Shown here in pieces: positions 48,214 to 56,331 of a stretch of 64,000 bases of DNA; the stretch's first letter is position 1; every line of letters begins with the position of its first letter. This DNA comes from Elusimicrobiota bacterium (lineage in GTDB: Bacteria > Elusimicrobiota > Endomicrobiia > Endomicrobiales > Endomicrobiaceae). The notes under the pieces are model-generated. The model worked only from the letters and a program-made list of their open reading frames with translations. It searched no databases and was not told the DNA's origin. Location of the stretch: assembly GCA_017525905.1 (NCBI GenBank), contig JAFXSD010000024.1, positions 124,001 through 188,000 of the forward strand, read 5' to 3'. The position numbers and the translations under genes were made by a program.

Positions 48214-49016
48214 TAACAAACATTATTTGTCTTTTACTTTTCTTAATAACATTTTTTTTGTTTGTTTTTTGTTTTATAAAACTATTTAAAAATAAAAAAT
48301 TTGTAATTGCCACCACAAAAAATAATCATACTCAAAACAAAAAAATGAAAATTTTATTAGTTATACTTGCATTTATTTTAATATCATTTTTGTTGAATAT
48401 AATATATGCATTTATATTAACGATATTTTTTGTATATGTTATATGGCTTTTTTCTGAAAACAAGAAACAAAAAAATAAAAAAGAAACCGATAAACAAATA
48501 TTGGAAGTAATAAGATTGTTCAAAAATTCTGTCTCTTCCGGAGAAAATATAGTTCAGGCAATAGATACTGTGTCTCAGCAGATAAAAGAACCATTATCTT
48601 CGGAATTTAAAAAAATATTAGAAAAAATTAAGTTGGGTATAAGTTTGGATGAAGCACTGGAGGATTCAGTAAAAACAATTAATAACGAACAGTATAAATT
48701 TTTTATGGACACTTTAAGAATTTCTCATTCTACCGGTATCAAGATATCCGATATACTTTCAAAAATAGAAGAATCGGTTACTCAAAAACTTTATTTGTCA
48801 AATAAAGTTGATGTTTTAACTTCTCAAGTAAGGTTTTCAGGTATAGTTATAAGTATAGTTCCTTTTTTTATATTGATTTTAATTTATTTTGTCGAACCGG
48901 AAATTGTATCGATATTATTTTCTTCAATTTTAGGTAACGTTGTTTTACTTGTTTGTGTAATTATGATTATTTCCGGCTCGTTTATAATGAAAAAAATTGC
49001 GGATATAAAATTATGA
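48210..49016 (+). CDS. tadB: TadB-like pilus platform protein
   Basis: 268 residues with two N-terminal TM helices, a cytosolic T2SSF domain (about 95-215; EVIRLFKNSVSSGENIVQAI, LGISLDEALE, DTLRISHSTGIKISDIL) and two C-terminal TM helices. This is the TadB half of the inner-membrane platform that works with CpaF. It overlaps the CpaF stop and the TadC start by four bases each. Confidence 0.88.
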   Translation: MITNIICLLLFLITFFLFVFCFIKLFKNKKFVIATTKNNHTQNKKMKILLVILAFILISFLLNIIYAFILTIFFVYVIWLFSENKKQKNKKETDKQILEVIRLFKNSVSSGENIVQAIDTVSQQIKEPLSSEFKKILEKIKLGISLDEALEDSVKTINNEQYKFFMDTLRISHSTGIKISDILSKIEESVTQKLYLSNKVDVLTSQVRFSGIVISIVPFFILILIYFVEPEIVSILFSSILGNVVLLVCVIMIISGSFIMKKIADIKL

Positions 49017-49897
49017 TATATTTAATATTAACATTTACATTTTTATTTGCCTTTATTTTTATATTTTTGGTTGTTGTGTTAAATTTCGTATCGGAATTTT
49101 TTGCAAAACAAAATTTTTATGGAATTACCGACAAGCATAAAAATATATTTCTTGTATATTTAATAAAATTTTCCGAAATTTTTACGCCTATAATAAAAAA
49201 TATTGAATTCAAGATATTTGTTGATTATCTTAATAAAGTCGATCAAATGTTAAAAACTTTTAATTTTAATTCCGTAAAAATAAATTCGTATAACTTTGTT
49301 TTTATACAAATAATATCAATGATTATAGGTTCTTGCATATCTTTATTTATTTTCGGTTTTGATTTTTTATTTATGATTTGTTTTGGACTTCTTTTTTTAA
49401 TATTGCCGTACTTAAAAATATACGAGCAATATAATAAAAAAATAAATGAAATAGTAAAACAAATTCCGGATGTTGCAAATTTGCTCGCAATACTTGTTTA
49501 TTCCGGAATAGATTTTAATAATTCCGTAAACAAAATAACAGTGTTATTGGACGGAACATTAATAAACGAGTTAAAAGATGTACTGAAGAAAATAGTTTTG
49601 GGAATAGATACAAAAGTAGCATTTAAAGAAATGGCTGAAAGGTATAATATAGTTCAGTTGGATAGTTTTGTTAAAACAATAACCATGTCTTTGGATATAG
49701 GCACGGGGCTTACTGAAGGTTTAACAAAAATAGCTAAGCAAATATCGGATGATAATGTTGCAATTGCTGAAAAAAAAGCACATGAAGCACCGGTAAAAAT
49801 GTTATTACCTATGACGATTTTGATATTGCCGACAATCTTTATTTTGCTGTTTGCTCCGTTTGTGATATCTTTTTTTAAGTCAGGTTCACTGTTTTAA
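49013..49897 (+). CDS. tadC: TadC-like pilus platform protein
   Basis: 294 residues from the ATG that overlaps the tadB stop (ATGA); an upstream in-frame ATG at 48953 lies well inside tadB and is rejected. N-terminal TM helix, a TM pair near 105-150, a T2SSF domain (QIPDVANLLAILVYSGIDFN, LGIDTKVAFKEMAERYN, MSLDIGTGLTEGL) and a C-terminal TM. Partner of TadB. Confidence 0.88.
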   Translation: MIYLILTFTFLFAFIFIFLVVVLNFVSEFFAKQNFYGITDKHKNIFLVYLIKFSEIFTPIIKNIEFKIFVDYLNKVDQMLKTFNFNSVKINSYNFVFIQIISMIIGSCISLFIFGFDFLFMICFGLLFLILPYLKIYEQYNKKINEIVKQIPDVANLLAILVYSGIDFNNSVNKITVLLDGTLINELKDVLKKIVLGIDTKVAFKEMAERYNIVQLDSFVKTITMSLDIGTGLTEGLTKIAKQISDDNVAIAEKKAHEAPVKMLLPMTILILPTIFILLFAPFVISFFKSGSLF

Positions 49898-49949
49898 TGT
49901 TTTTTAAAAAAATATATAATTAGGAAAATACTATTTTCGGGGAAAGACA

Positions 49950-51134
49950 ATGAAAATTGTTGTTGTAGGAAGTGGGTATGTAGGTTTATCTATTTCCGCA
50001 TTACTTGCGCAAAATAATGAAGTTGTGGCGGTTGATATAATTAAAGATAAAGTAGAGAAAATAAATAAAAGGATATCTCCTATTATCGATGAAGGAATTG
50101 AAGAACTTTTTAAAAATAAAAATTTAAATTTGGTTGCTACAACAGATGCAAAGAAGGCATACGAAAAAGCCGATTTTGTTGTTATAGCAACACCTACTAA
50201 CTATGATGAAAAAAAGAAATTTTTTGATACTTCTTCAGTAGAATCGGTAATAAAACAAGTAATTGAAATAAACCCTAAAGCTTATATAGTCATAAAATCT
50301 ACAATGCCCATCGGATTTACAAAGAAACTAAAAGAACAATTTTCTACAGAAAATATTTTGTTTAGTCCTGAATTTTTAAGAGAAAGCAAAGCTCTTTACG
50401 ATAATTTGTATCCTACCAGAATAATATTAGGTGCTTCGTTAAATTCTAAAGAATCTGTCGAAAAAGCAAACGAATTTGCAAGTTTGTTGGTTCATGGAGC
50501 AAAAAAAGAAAATATTGAAATTCAAATAATGGAAACGGATGAAGCGGAAGCTGTAAAATTGTTTTCAAATACATACTTAGCATTAAGAGTTTCTTTTTTT
50601 AATGAACTTGATAATTTTGCATCAGTTTACGGATTAAATGCCGGAAGAATTATTAAAGGGATTTGTGCGGATCCGAGGATAGGGAATTATTATAACAATC
50701 CGTCTTTTGGATATGGCGGTTATTGCTTACCAAAAGATACAAAGCAATTACTCAGAAATTATAAAAATATTCCACAAAATTTAATTTCCGCGATAATCGA
50801 TTCAAATAAAACAAGGCAAGATTTTATTGCGGAACAAATTCTTTCCCGTAGACCGAAAACCGTAGGTGTTTATCGCTTAATAATTAAAAAGAATTCTGAC
50901 AACTTTAGGCAAAGTGCAATTCAAGGAATTATAAGAAGATTAAAAACAAAAAATGTTGAAGTTGTAATATATGAACCTATATTAAAAGATAAAATGTTCT
51001 TGGATAGTGTCGTTATAAAGAACATAAATACTTTTAAAAAAGTGTCAGATATTATAGTAGCAAACAGATATGATAAAGTTTTGGAAAATGTAAAACAAAA
51101 AGTTTATACTCGTGATGTTTTTTTGAGAGATTGA
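49950..51134 (+). CDS. ugd: UDP-glucose/GDP-mannose dehydrogenase family protein (UDP-glucose 6-dehydrogenase-like)
   Basis: 394 residues: Rossmann motif VVVGSGYVGLSISALLAQNN, VIATPTNYDEKKKFFDTSSV, KSTMPIGFTKKL, FSPEFLRESKALYDNLYPTR, and the catalytic Cys in FGYGGYCLPKDTKQL. The C-terminal UDP-binding domain has RLIIKKNSDNFRQSAIQGII. It oxidises a UDP-sugar to its uronic acid for surface polysaccharide. It is oddly placed between Tad and PilM genes. A TATAAT at 49915-49920 could give it its own promoter. Confidence 0.9.
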   Translation: MKIVVVGSGYVGLSISALLAQNNEVVAVDIIKDKVEKINKRISPIIDEGIEELFKNKNLNLVATTDAKKAYEKADFVVIATPTNYDEKKKFFDTSSVESVIKQVIEINPKAYIVIKSTMPIGFTKKLKEQFSTENILFSPEFLRESKALYDNLYPTRIILGASLNSKESVEKANEFASLLVHGAKKENIEIQIMETDEAEAVKLFSNTYLALRVSFFNELDNFASVYGLNAGRIIKGICADPRIGNYYNNPSFGYGGYCLPKDTKQLLRNYKNIPQNLISAIIDSNKTRQDFIAEQILSRRPKTVGVYRLIIKKNSDNFRQSAIQGIIRRLKTKNVEVVIYEPILKDKMFLDSVVIKNINTFKKVSDIIVANRYDKVLENVKQKVYTRDVFLRD

Positions 51135-51208
51135 AAATTTTTATGACACAAAACAGTTAAAAATTTTGGGTTACCATAAGTTATATAAATTAAAAGCCGG
51201 AGGATATC

Positions 51209-52216
51209 TTGATAGGCATCGACTTAGGCAGTAAATTTATAAAAATATGTAAAATTGTAAATTCAGGGAACAAGAAAAAAGAACATTCCGTTATTTCTGC
51301 CGCCTTAGATATATCAAATGTTCCGGAAAAAGAAAAAGCAAATAAACTTTTATCTGTATTAAATAAATTATCCTGTTTGGACGAATCCGTTTATTTGGCT
51401 GTTGGCGGCAAAGATATAATCAACAGAAATATATCCTTAAAAAGAAATAAAGATATAAAATTAGAAGAACAGATCGCAAATGAAGCTGCCGGTACCATCT
51501 CGGAAGATTTGAGAAAGATGTACACTTCTTTTGTCGTATTAAAAAACGATTCTGAAAAAGATTACAATGTTATTTTTTCCGCAGCTCCAATTGATAAAAT
51601 TAATAAAAAATTTGTTTTTATAAATTCAATTAAAACGATGTCGGTTGCGGGGGTTACTTCGGAAGATTTTGCTTTGACAAATGCTTTTAATGAGTTCGGT
51701 CCAAAATACAAAAATACTGAAAATATTGTTTTAATAAATATAGGTCATAAAGTATCGAATATTGTAGTTTTAAAAAATACTGATTTGGTTTTTGTTAATG
51801 ATGCTGACTTCGGCGGGCAGAATATAACGAAAGATATTGCGACTTTTTTTTCTGTTCCTGAAAAGTTATCGGAAGAAATAAAGAGAAGAGAAGATTTAAG
51901 ACAAGCAATCAATTTTAACATGAAAAATATTTTAAAAAAGAATGTTATTGTTTTGGCGGAAAATATCTTTAAAACGATAGAACATTGTAAAACGAAACAA
52001 TTGGTTGATTCAATAGACAGAATTGTTCTTACCGGCGGGGGAGCTTTAACTGATGGTATAGATAATTTTATTCAAGATACATTGGGAATACCTACTGAAA
52101 AATGGAACCCGTTGAGTAATAATGAGTTTGTCGGATATGTTGATAAAGATAAGGGCTTTTATTTGCCGATTGCACTTGGTTTGGCGCTTGAAAAGGAGAA
52201 AAAAGCAAATGTATAA
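51209..52216 (+). CDS. pilM: PilM-like pilus assembly protein
   Basis: 335 residues with the actin-like ATPase fold of PilM: IGIDLGSKFIKICKIV (phosphate 1), NIVLINIGHKVSNIVVLKN (phosphate 2), ADFGGQNITKDIATFF and IVLTGGGALTDGIDNFI (adenosine motif). It starts at TTG 51209 with CGGAGG at optimal spacing. PilM binds the cytoplasmic tail of PilN, the next gene, which overlaps by eight bases. Confidence 0.87.
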   Translation: MIGIDLGSKFIKICKIVNSGNKKKEHSVISAALDISNVPEKEKANKLLSVLNKLSCLDESVYLAVGGKDIINRNISLKRNKDIKLEEQIANEAAGTISEDLRKMYTSFVVLKNDSEKDYNVIFSAAPIDKINKKFVFINSIKTMSVAGVTSEDFALTNAFNEFGPKYKNTENIVLINIGHKVSNIVVLKNTDLVFVNDADFGGQNITKDIATFFSVPEKLSEEIKRREDLRQAINFNMKNILKKNVIVLAENIFKTIEHCKTKQLVDSIDRIVLTGGGALTDGIDNFIQDTLGIPTEKWNPLSNNEFVGYVDKDKGFYLPIALGLALEKEKKANV

Positions 52217-52787
52217 CTTTAATTATGTTGAAGAAGTTATTACAAAAGAAAAAAATAAAAGCATTTTTTTAAGGCTCATAAAAATATTAAATTTAATTGT
52301 TCATATCGGAATAATTGTTATTATCTTGCTTGCTGTATCAAAATCTTCGGAAATTGATAACTGTAACAAAAAGATAGATGAAATAAAAAATAATATTGAG
52401 AAAAAAAGAACAATAAATCGAATTCCGGAAACAGAAAAAGAATGGGAGAGCAGGTATTATAAATTATTGGCAGCAAAAGAACAATTAGAAAATAGGACAT
52501 ATTACAGTTCGGTATTAAAAGACCTTGGATCCTTTTTACCCGAAGGAGATTCTATTATTAATCTTTCAATAGAGGGAAATAGTGCAAAGATTGATTTACA
52601 TGTAAGTGGAGAAGAAATAAAAAGTTTAGAGAACTATTCCGATCAAGCTTCTGTTTTAAACTCTTATTTTGAAAAAAGTGAGTATATAAATAATAAGTTT
52701 GTAATAGAAACGACTGAAAAATACGAGATAAACAACAAAGAAGTAAATGCAGTAAAATTAAAAGTGGATTTAAAAAATAAACAATAA
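52209..52787 (+). CDS. pilN: PilN-like protein
   Basis: 192 residues from ATG 52209 (GGAG at 52195-52198). The N-terminus MYNFNYVEE resembles the PilM-binding NLLP-type tail, followed by a TM helix (about 27-47), a coiled coil and a small alpha/beta periplasmic domain (LKDLGSFLPEGDSIINLSIE). The call rests on layout and position between PilM and PilO. Confidence 0.75.
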   Translation: MYNFNYVEEVITKEKNKSIFLRLIKILNLIVHIGIIVIILLAVSKSSEIDNCNKKIDEIKNNIEKKRTINRIPETEKEWESRYYKLLAAKEQLENRTYYSSVLKDLGSFLPEGDSIINLSIEGNSAKIDLHVSGEEIKSLENYSDQASVLNSYFEKSEYINNKFVIETTEKYEINNKEVNAVKLKVDLKNKQ

Positions 52788-52805
52788 AAAAGGAAAATAT
52801 AATTT

Positions 52806-53729
52806 ATGAGACAAAGCAAAAGATTGTTAAAATTTATATTGATTTTTGTATTTTCCGTTTTCGTTGCCTGTTTGGTATACGCTTTCATTTATTCAAAATA
52901 CAGTAAAGAATATAATGAAAAGGAAAAAATATATGAAAAATTTTATGATATAAACATTCAATTGGATGACTTTAACAGTATGCAGATAAAAATGGATGAG
53001 TTGAATGTTTCTTTGAGTGAAATCTATTATGCTTATGAAGATACATTTTATCCTAACGAACAAAATGTGAATTCATATAAAACTAAAATTTTAAATTTAT
53101 TAAAGGAAACAGAGATTCCGATTAATGATGAAGATTCTGTAATTCAAGAAACTAAAAATAATACGGTTGAAATAACTTTAAAACTGAAAACCTCTTATCA
53201 AAAAATTTGTAAATTTTTGTTTGAATTGGAAAGATATTCCGAAGTTTTATCGTTGAAAATGAATTATGAGGGTAATATTGAAATAAAAGTAATGCCGATA
53301 TTATTTTCTCCCGAAATAAATGATAATTTTAGCAAAGGCAGCACAGTTGATTTCATAAAAGATGATGTTCGTAAAGCCGGATATTTTAAAGAAATATCAG
53401 ATAAAATGGATAAGGAAAAAGATGTGGATTATATACAGGAATGGATGGATTTTGAGCCAATACCGCCTTCTCCCTTTTATTATTATGTTTCAAAAGAAAT
53501 AGTAAAAGAAAACAGCAGTGTGCCGACTACTGCACAACCTAAAGTTACAAAACCTAAAATAGGTATAGACGGTATAATGTACGATAAACAAAACCCTATG
53601 GTTATAATAGGAGGTAAATTTTATTACATAGGTGATGTGTATAAAAATTCTAAAATTGTTCAAATAAACAAGGATAATATAAAAGTTAAACATCAAGGGA
53701 CATTATTTACAATAAAGATAGGGAAATAA
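52806..53729 (+). CDS. PilO-like protein with PilP-like C-terminal domain
   Basis: 307 residues. N-terminal TM helix (10-30), coiled coil (about 35-80), a ferredoxin-like PilO domain (TYSYQKI-type region KTSYQKICKFLFELERYSE), a linker rich in Pro/Thr, then a final 60-residue beta domain: GIDGIMYDKQNPMVIIGGKF, then YIGDVYKNSKIVQINKDNIK. That last part fits the PilP/GspC HR domain, which contacts the secretin. So PilO and PilP functions may be fused here. No secretin gene is in the window. Confidence 0.72.
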   Translation: MRQSKRLLKFILIFVFSVFVACLVYAFIYSKYSKEYNEKEKIYEKFYDINIQLDDFNSMQIKMDELNVSLSEIYYAYEDTFYPNEQNVNSYKTKILNLLKETEIPINDEDSVIQETKNNTVEITLKLKTSYQKICKFLFELERYSEVLSLKMNYEGNIEIKVMPILFSPEINDNFSKGSTVDFIKDDVRKAGYFKEISDKMDKEKDVDYIQEWMDFEPIPPSPFYYYVSKEIVKENSSVPTTAQPKVTKPKIGIDGIMYDKQNPMVIIGGKFYYIGDVYKNSKIVQINKDNIKVKHQGTLFTIKIGK

Positions 53730-53765
53730 AAAGTTTTTTAACAGTAGATTTTATGAGGTATCAAT

Positions 53766-54344
53766 ATGGAAAATGAAAATAACAATAATAATGAATTTCC
53801 AAAAATATTGATTGTTGAAGACAATGAAGCCGAAAGGAATTCTTTAAAAGTTGCATTGGAAGCGGAATCCTTTATTGTCGAATCTGTTGAAAATGCTTCT
53901 GATGTTGAAAAACTTGTTAATCTTTCCGAATTTGATGTGGCCTTAGTTGATTATGAATTGTCGGACGGCTTAAATTTGATAGAAAAAATGAAGTTACCCG
54001 CTCCGGAACTGATGTTTTTGGTTATTAATGCCAATAATTCGGTAAATTCTTCTATTGAAATTTTTAGAGCGGGCGCTTATAATTTTATGACAAAACCGTT
54101 GGATATACCGGCATTGGTAAAAACCATAAATGTTATGATAAAAGAAAGAAATGTTGCTGTTTCAAGCAAGGTAAAATTTGTTGAATTGCAATCAAAAGCG
54201 GGAATAAATTACAAATATAATGATGAGCGTATTTCTATAATAACAACGCCTAATCCGGACATGTTAATAAATGATAAAGCTAAAGTAAATATAATAAAAA
54301 TTTTTAAAAGAATTTTTGAAACTGTTAAAAATTTTTATTGGTAA
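53766..54344 (+). CDS. Receiver-domain response regulator without output domain
   Basis: 192 residues. A receiver domain covers 13-125: acidic pair E18/D19, phospho-acceptor D62 in ALVDYELSDG, and K110 in FMTKPLD. The usual Thr/Ser switch residue is Asn (N88 in LVINANNS), so signalling may be altered. The last 60 residues match no DNA-binding domain I know. It is the last gene of the pilus run, so it probably controls pili through protein contacts; a histidine kinase is not nearby. Confidence 0.82.
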   Translation: MENENNNNNEFPKILIVEDNEAERNSLKVALEAESFIVESVENASDVEKLVNLSEFDVALVDYELSDGLNLIEKMKLPAPELMFLVINANNSVNSSIEIFRAGAYNFMTKPLDIPALVKTINVMIKERNVAVSSKVKFVELQSKAGINYKYNDERISIITTPNPDMLINDKAKVNIIKIFKRIFETVKNFYW

Positions 54345-54386
54345 ACATAACTTAGTTAAAATTTATATACTACCTCTTAAATCTTT

Positions 54387-54430
54387 AAAATATCTGTGAA
54401 AACGGATTATGTTTTGCAGATATTTTTTCA
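54387..54430 (+). terminator. Terminator of the pilus operon
   Basis: AAAATATCTG (54387-54396) pairs with CAGATATTTT (54417-54426), ending in a T-run, just before the hrcA promoter. Confidence 0.8.
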
Positions 54431-54458
54431 TTAAACAACTTTCCGAAATAATAAAGAC

Positions 54459-54487
54459 TTGACAAACTTTAAACACTGTGTTATAAT
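54459..54487 (+). promoter_or_regulatory. Consensus sigma-70-type promoter of hrcA-grpE-dnaK
   Basis: TTGACA (54459-54464), exactly 17 bases, TATAAT (54482-54487). The most perfect promoter in the window; the CIRCE operator begins on its last base. Confidence 0.95.
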
Positions 54488-54513
54488 TAGCACTTGTAAG
54501 ATTTAAGTGCTAA
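54487..54513 (+). promoter_or_regulatory. CIRCE operator (HrcA binding site)
   Basis: TTAGCACTT (54487-54495), a 9-base spacer, AAGTGCTAA (54505-54513): a symmetrical variant of the CIRCE consensus with one change per arm. It covers the transcription start, so HrcA would block the promoter when folded. A further consensus half-site GAGTGCTAA lies at 54522-54530. Confidence 0.95.
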
Positions 54514-54550
54514 TATTGTTAGAGTGCTAAAATACCATAAGGTGATTTTG

Positions 54551-54613
54551 ATGGATAATTATAGCGGGTTGGAAGAAATAACAACAAGTTTCTATATATC
54601 AAATTATCCATAG
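54551..54613 (+). other. Leader peptide frame or hairpin in the hrcA 5' UTR
   Basis: A 20-codon frame (MDNYSGLEEITTSFYISNYP) starts 8 bases after AAGGTG and ends 18 bases before hrcA. The same segment is bounded by a perfect 10-bp inverted repeat, ATGGATAATT (54551-54560) and AATTATCCAT (54602-54611), so it could instead be an RNA hairpin that hides the first AUG. I cannot tell which. Confidence 0.4.
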
Positions 54614-54631
54614 GAATTTTTAGAGGTTTTT

Positions 54632-55684
54632 ATGAGACAGATAGCAGAAAATATTTTAAAAGAAAGAAAAGCCAGAGTTTTATATGCCGTTATTCACGAG
54701 TATATAAAAACAGGTAAACCTGTCGGTTCAAGTGTGTTGGAACAAAAATATAAATTTAATTTGTCTCCGGCAACATTAAGAAATTTAATGGCGGAACTTG
54801 AAAAAGATGGTTTTTTAACTCATCCTCATACATCTGCCGGAAGAATTCCTACGGATGCAGGTTATAAAGCTTATGTTAATTCTTTGGTTGAGTTACAAAG
54901 ATTGGCGGTTGAAGAAGAAGAAAGAATTAAACAAGAGTACGAAAAAAAGACAAAAGAAATAGAAAGTCTTTTATCACAAACTTCTAAAATATTGTCAGGA
55001 CTTTCAAATTATACGGGTTTTATTACAGCACCTAAAGCTAAAGTTAACGAGATAAGAAATATAGAACTTATGCAGGTGTCAAAAAGTCAGGTTATGGTTA
55101 TACTTTTAACTAAGACGGGTATAGTTAAGCATAAGATGATAAATTTAAGTGTAGACAGTGAAGAGTTATACGAATTGAAAAAATTCTTAAATAATAAGTT
55201 GAGAGGTTTAACTGTAGAAGAAGCATCAAAAAGATTAATAGTAGAAGTAGAAAAGTATCAAGATAAACAAAACGATATGTTACAACTTGCAGAGCAAATA
55301 TGTAATGTTATAGATAGTATCCAGGAAGATATTTATGTTGACGGAACTTCAAATGTTTTATCTGTTCCGGATTTTACAGACTTTGAATCGGCAAGAAGCT
55401 TAATGAAACTAAATGAAGATAAAGACAGACTTATAGAAATTATAGGTAGAGATTTGGATGAAGCAACGGTAAATGTAAAAATAGGCGGACAGGATTTAAG
55501 TGAATTAAAGAATTTAAGTGTAGTAAAAACATCTTATTCGTATGGAGATAAAATAGTTGGCGTTTTGGGGATAATAGGACCGAAAAGAATGGATTACGAT
55601 AAGATGATGGCATTGGTAAATTCTGTTTCAAATATAGTTAACGGTTTCTTATTAAAAATGGGAGATGAACAAGATGAAGAATAA
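54632..55684 (+). CDS. hrcA: Heat-inducible transcription repressor HrcA
   Basis: 350 residues: N-terminal winged helix (RKARVLYAVIHEYIKTGKPV, LSPATLRNLMAELEKDGFLT, HTSAGRIPTDAGYKAY), then the GAF-like dimer and insertion domains, ending in YGDKIVGVLGIIGPKRMDYD. It represses its own operon through the CIRCE site at 54487 and needs GroEL in other bacteria. TAGAGG precedes the ATG. Its end overlaps grpE. Confidence 0.97.
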   Translation: MRQIAENILKERKARVLYAVIHEYIKTGKPVGSSVLEQKYKFNLSPATLRNLMAELEKDGFLTHPHTSAGRIPTDAGYKAYVNSLVELQRLAVEEEERIKQEYEKKTKEIESLLSQTSKILSGLSNYTGFITAPKAKVNEIRNIELMQVSKSQVMVILLTKTGIVKHKMINLSVDSEELYELKKFLNNKLRGLTVEEASKRLIVEVEKYQDKQNDMLQLAEQICNVIDSIQEDIYVDGTSNVLSVPDFTDFESARSLMKLNEDKDRLIEIIGRDLDEATVNVKIGGQDLSELKNLSVVKTSYSYGDKIVGVLGIIGPKRMDYDKMMALVNSVSNIVNGFLLKMGDEQDEE

Positions 55685-56297
55685 AGAAAAAGAAGAACAA
55701 AAAATAGAAGAGAAAGCAGAGAAAATTGCTGAAGAAAAAATTGAAAAAGCAGAAGAAAAAGTTGAAGATATAGCAAGAGAAGTAAAATTGTCCGAACTTG
55801 ATATTTTGAAACAGTCTTTGGAAGAAAAACAGAAACAGGCGGATGAATATAAAGCGGAATATTTAAGAAGTGTTGCCGAATACCAAACTTTGAGAAACAG
55901 AATCGAAAAAGAAAAAGCCGAATATATAAATTTCGGTAAAGCAAAAATTTTGGAAAGACAAATCGGTATATACGATGTTTTCGAACAAGCAATGATCAGC
56001 GTTAGAGCGGGACAAGATTTAAAAAGTATTAAAGTCGGTCTTGAAATGATATATAACGAATTTAGCAAAATGTTGAAAGAAGAAGGAGTGGAAAAAATAG
56101 ATTGCTTGAACAAAAAATTTGATCATAATGTATGCGAAGCATTGGATCAGGTAGAAACGGACGAAGTTGAAGAAGGAACAGTTCTTGCTGTTTATCAAAA
56201 CGGATATAAGTTAAACGGAAAACTTATGAGACCTGCAAGGGTCAAAGTTGCTAAGAAAAAGGCAGAAGAAGAAAAAGAGTCTTCGGAAGAAAAATAA
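55674..56297 (+). CDS. grpE: Nucleotide exchange factor GrpE
   Basis: 207 residues from ATG 55674, which lies 9 bases after GGAG and inside the hrcA end; ATG 55665 abuts that site and is less likely. A long charged coiled coil (1-100), four-helix part and beta wing with KKFDHNVCEALDQVETDE and VLAVYQNGYKLNGKLMRPA. It releases ADP from DnaK and acts as a thermosensor in other bacteria. Confidence 0.96.
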   Translation: MKNKEKEEQKIEEKAEKIAEEKIEKAEEKVEDIAREVKLSELDILKQSLEEKQKQADEYKAEYLRSVAEYQTLRNRIEKEKAEYINFGKAKILERQIGIYDVFEQAMISVRAGQDLKSIKVGLEMIYNEFSKMLKEEGVEKIDCLNKKFDHNVCEALDQVETDEVEEGTVLAVYQNGYKLNGKLMRPARVKVAKKKAEEEKESSEEK

Positions 56298-56331
56298 AAA
56301 GTAAAAAATATAAATTTAGGAGGACAAGAAA

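Noticed and set aside
48953-49012. An upstream ATG extending TadC by 20 residues
   Set aside because: It lies well inside tadB, while ATG 49013 overlaps the tadB stop in the ATGA manner used throughout this operon.
55594-56113. Long minus-strand frames opposite grpE
   Set aside because: They mirror the Glu/Lys-rich coiled-coil coding of hrcA/grpE, giving Phe/Leu/Ser-rich text with no start signals or family resemblance.
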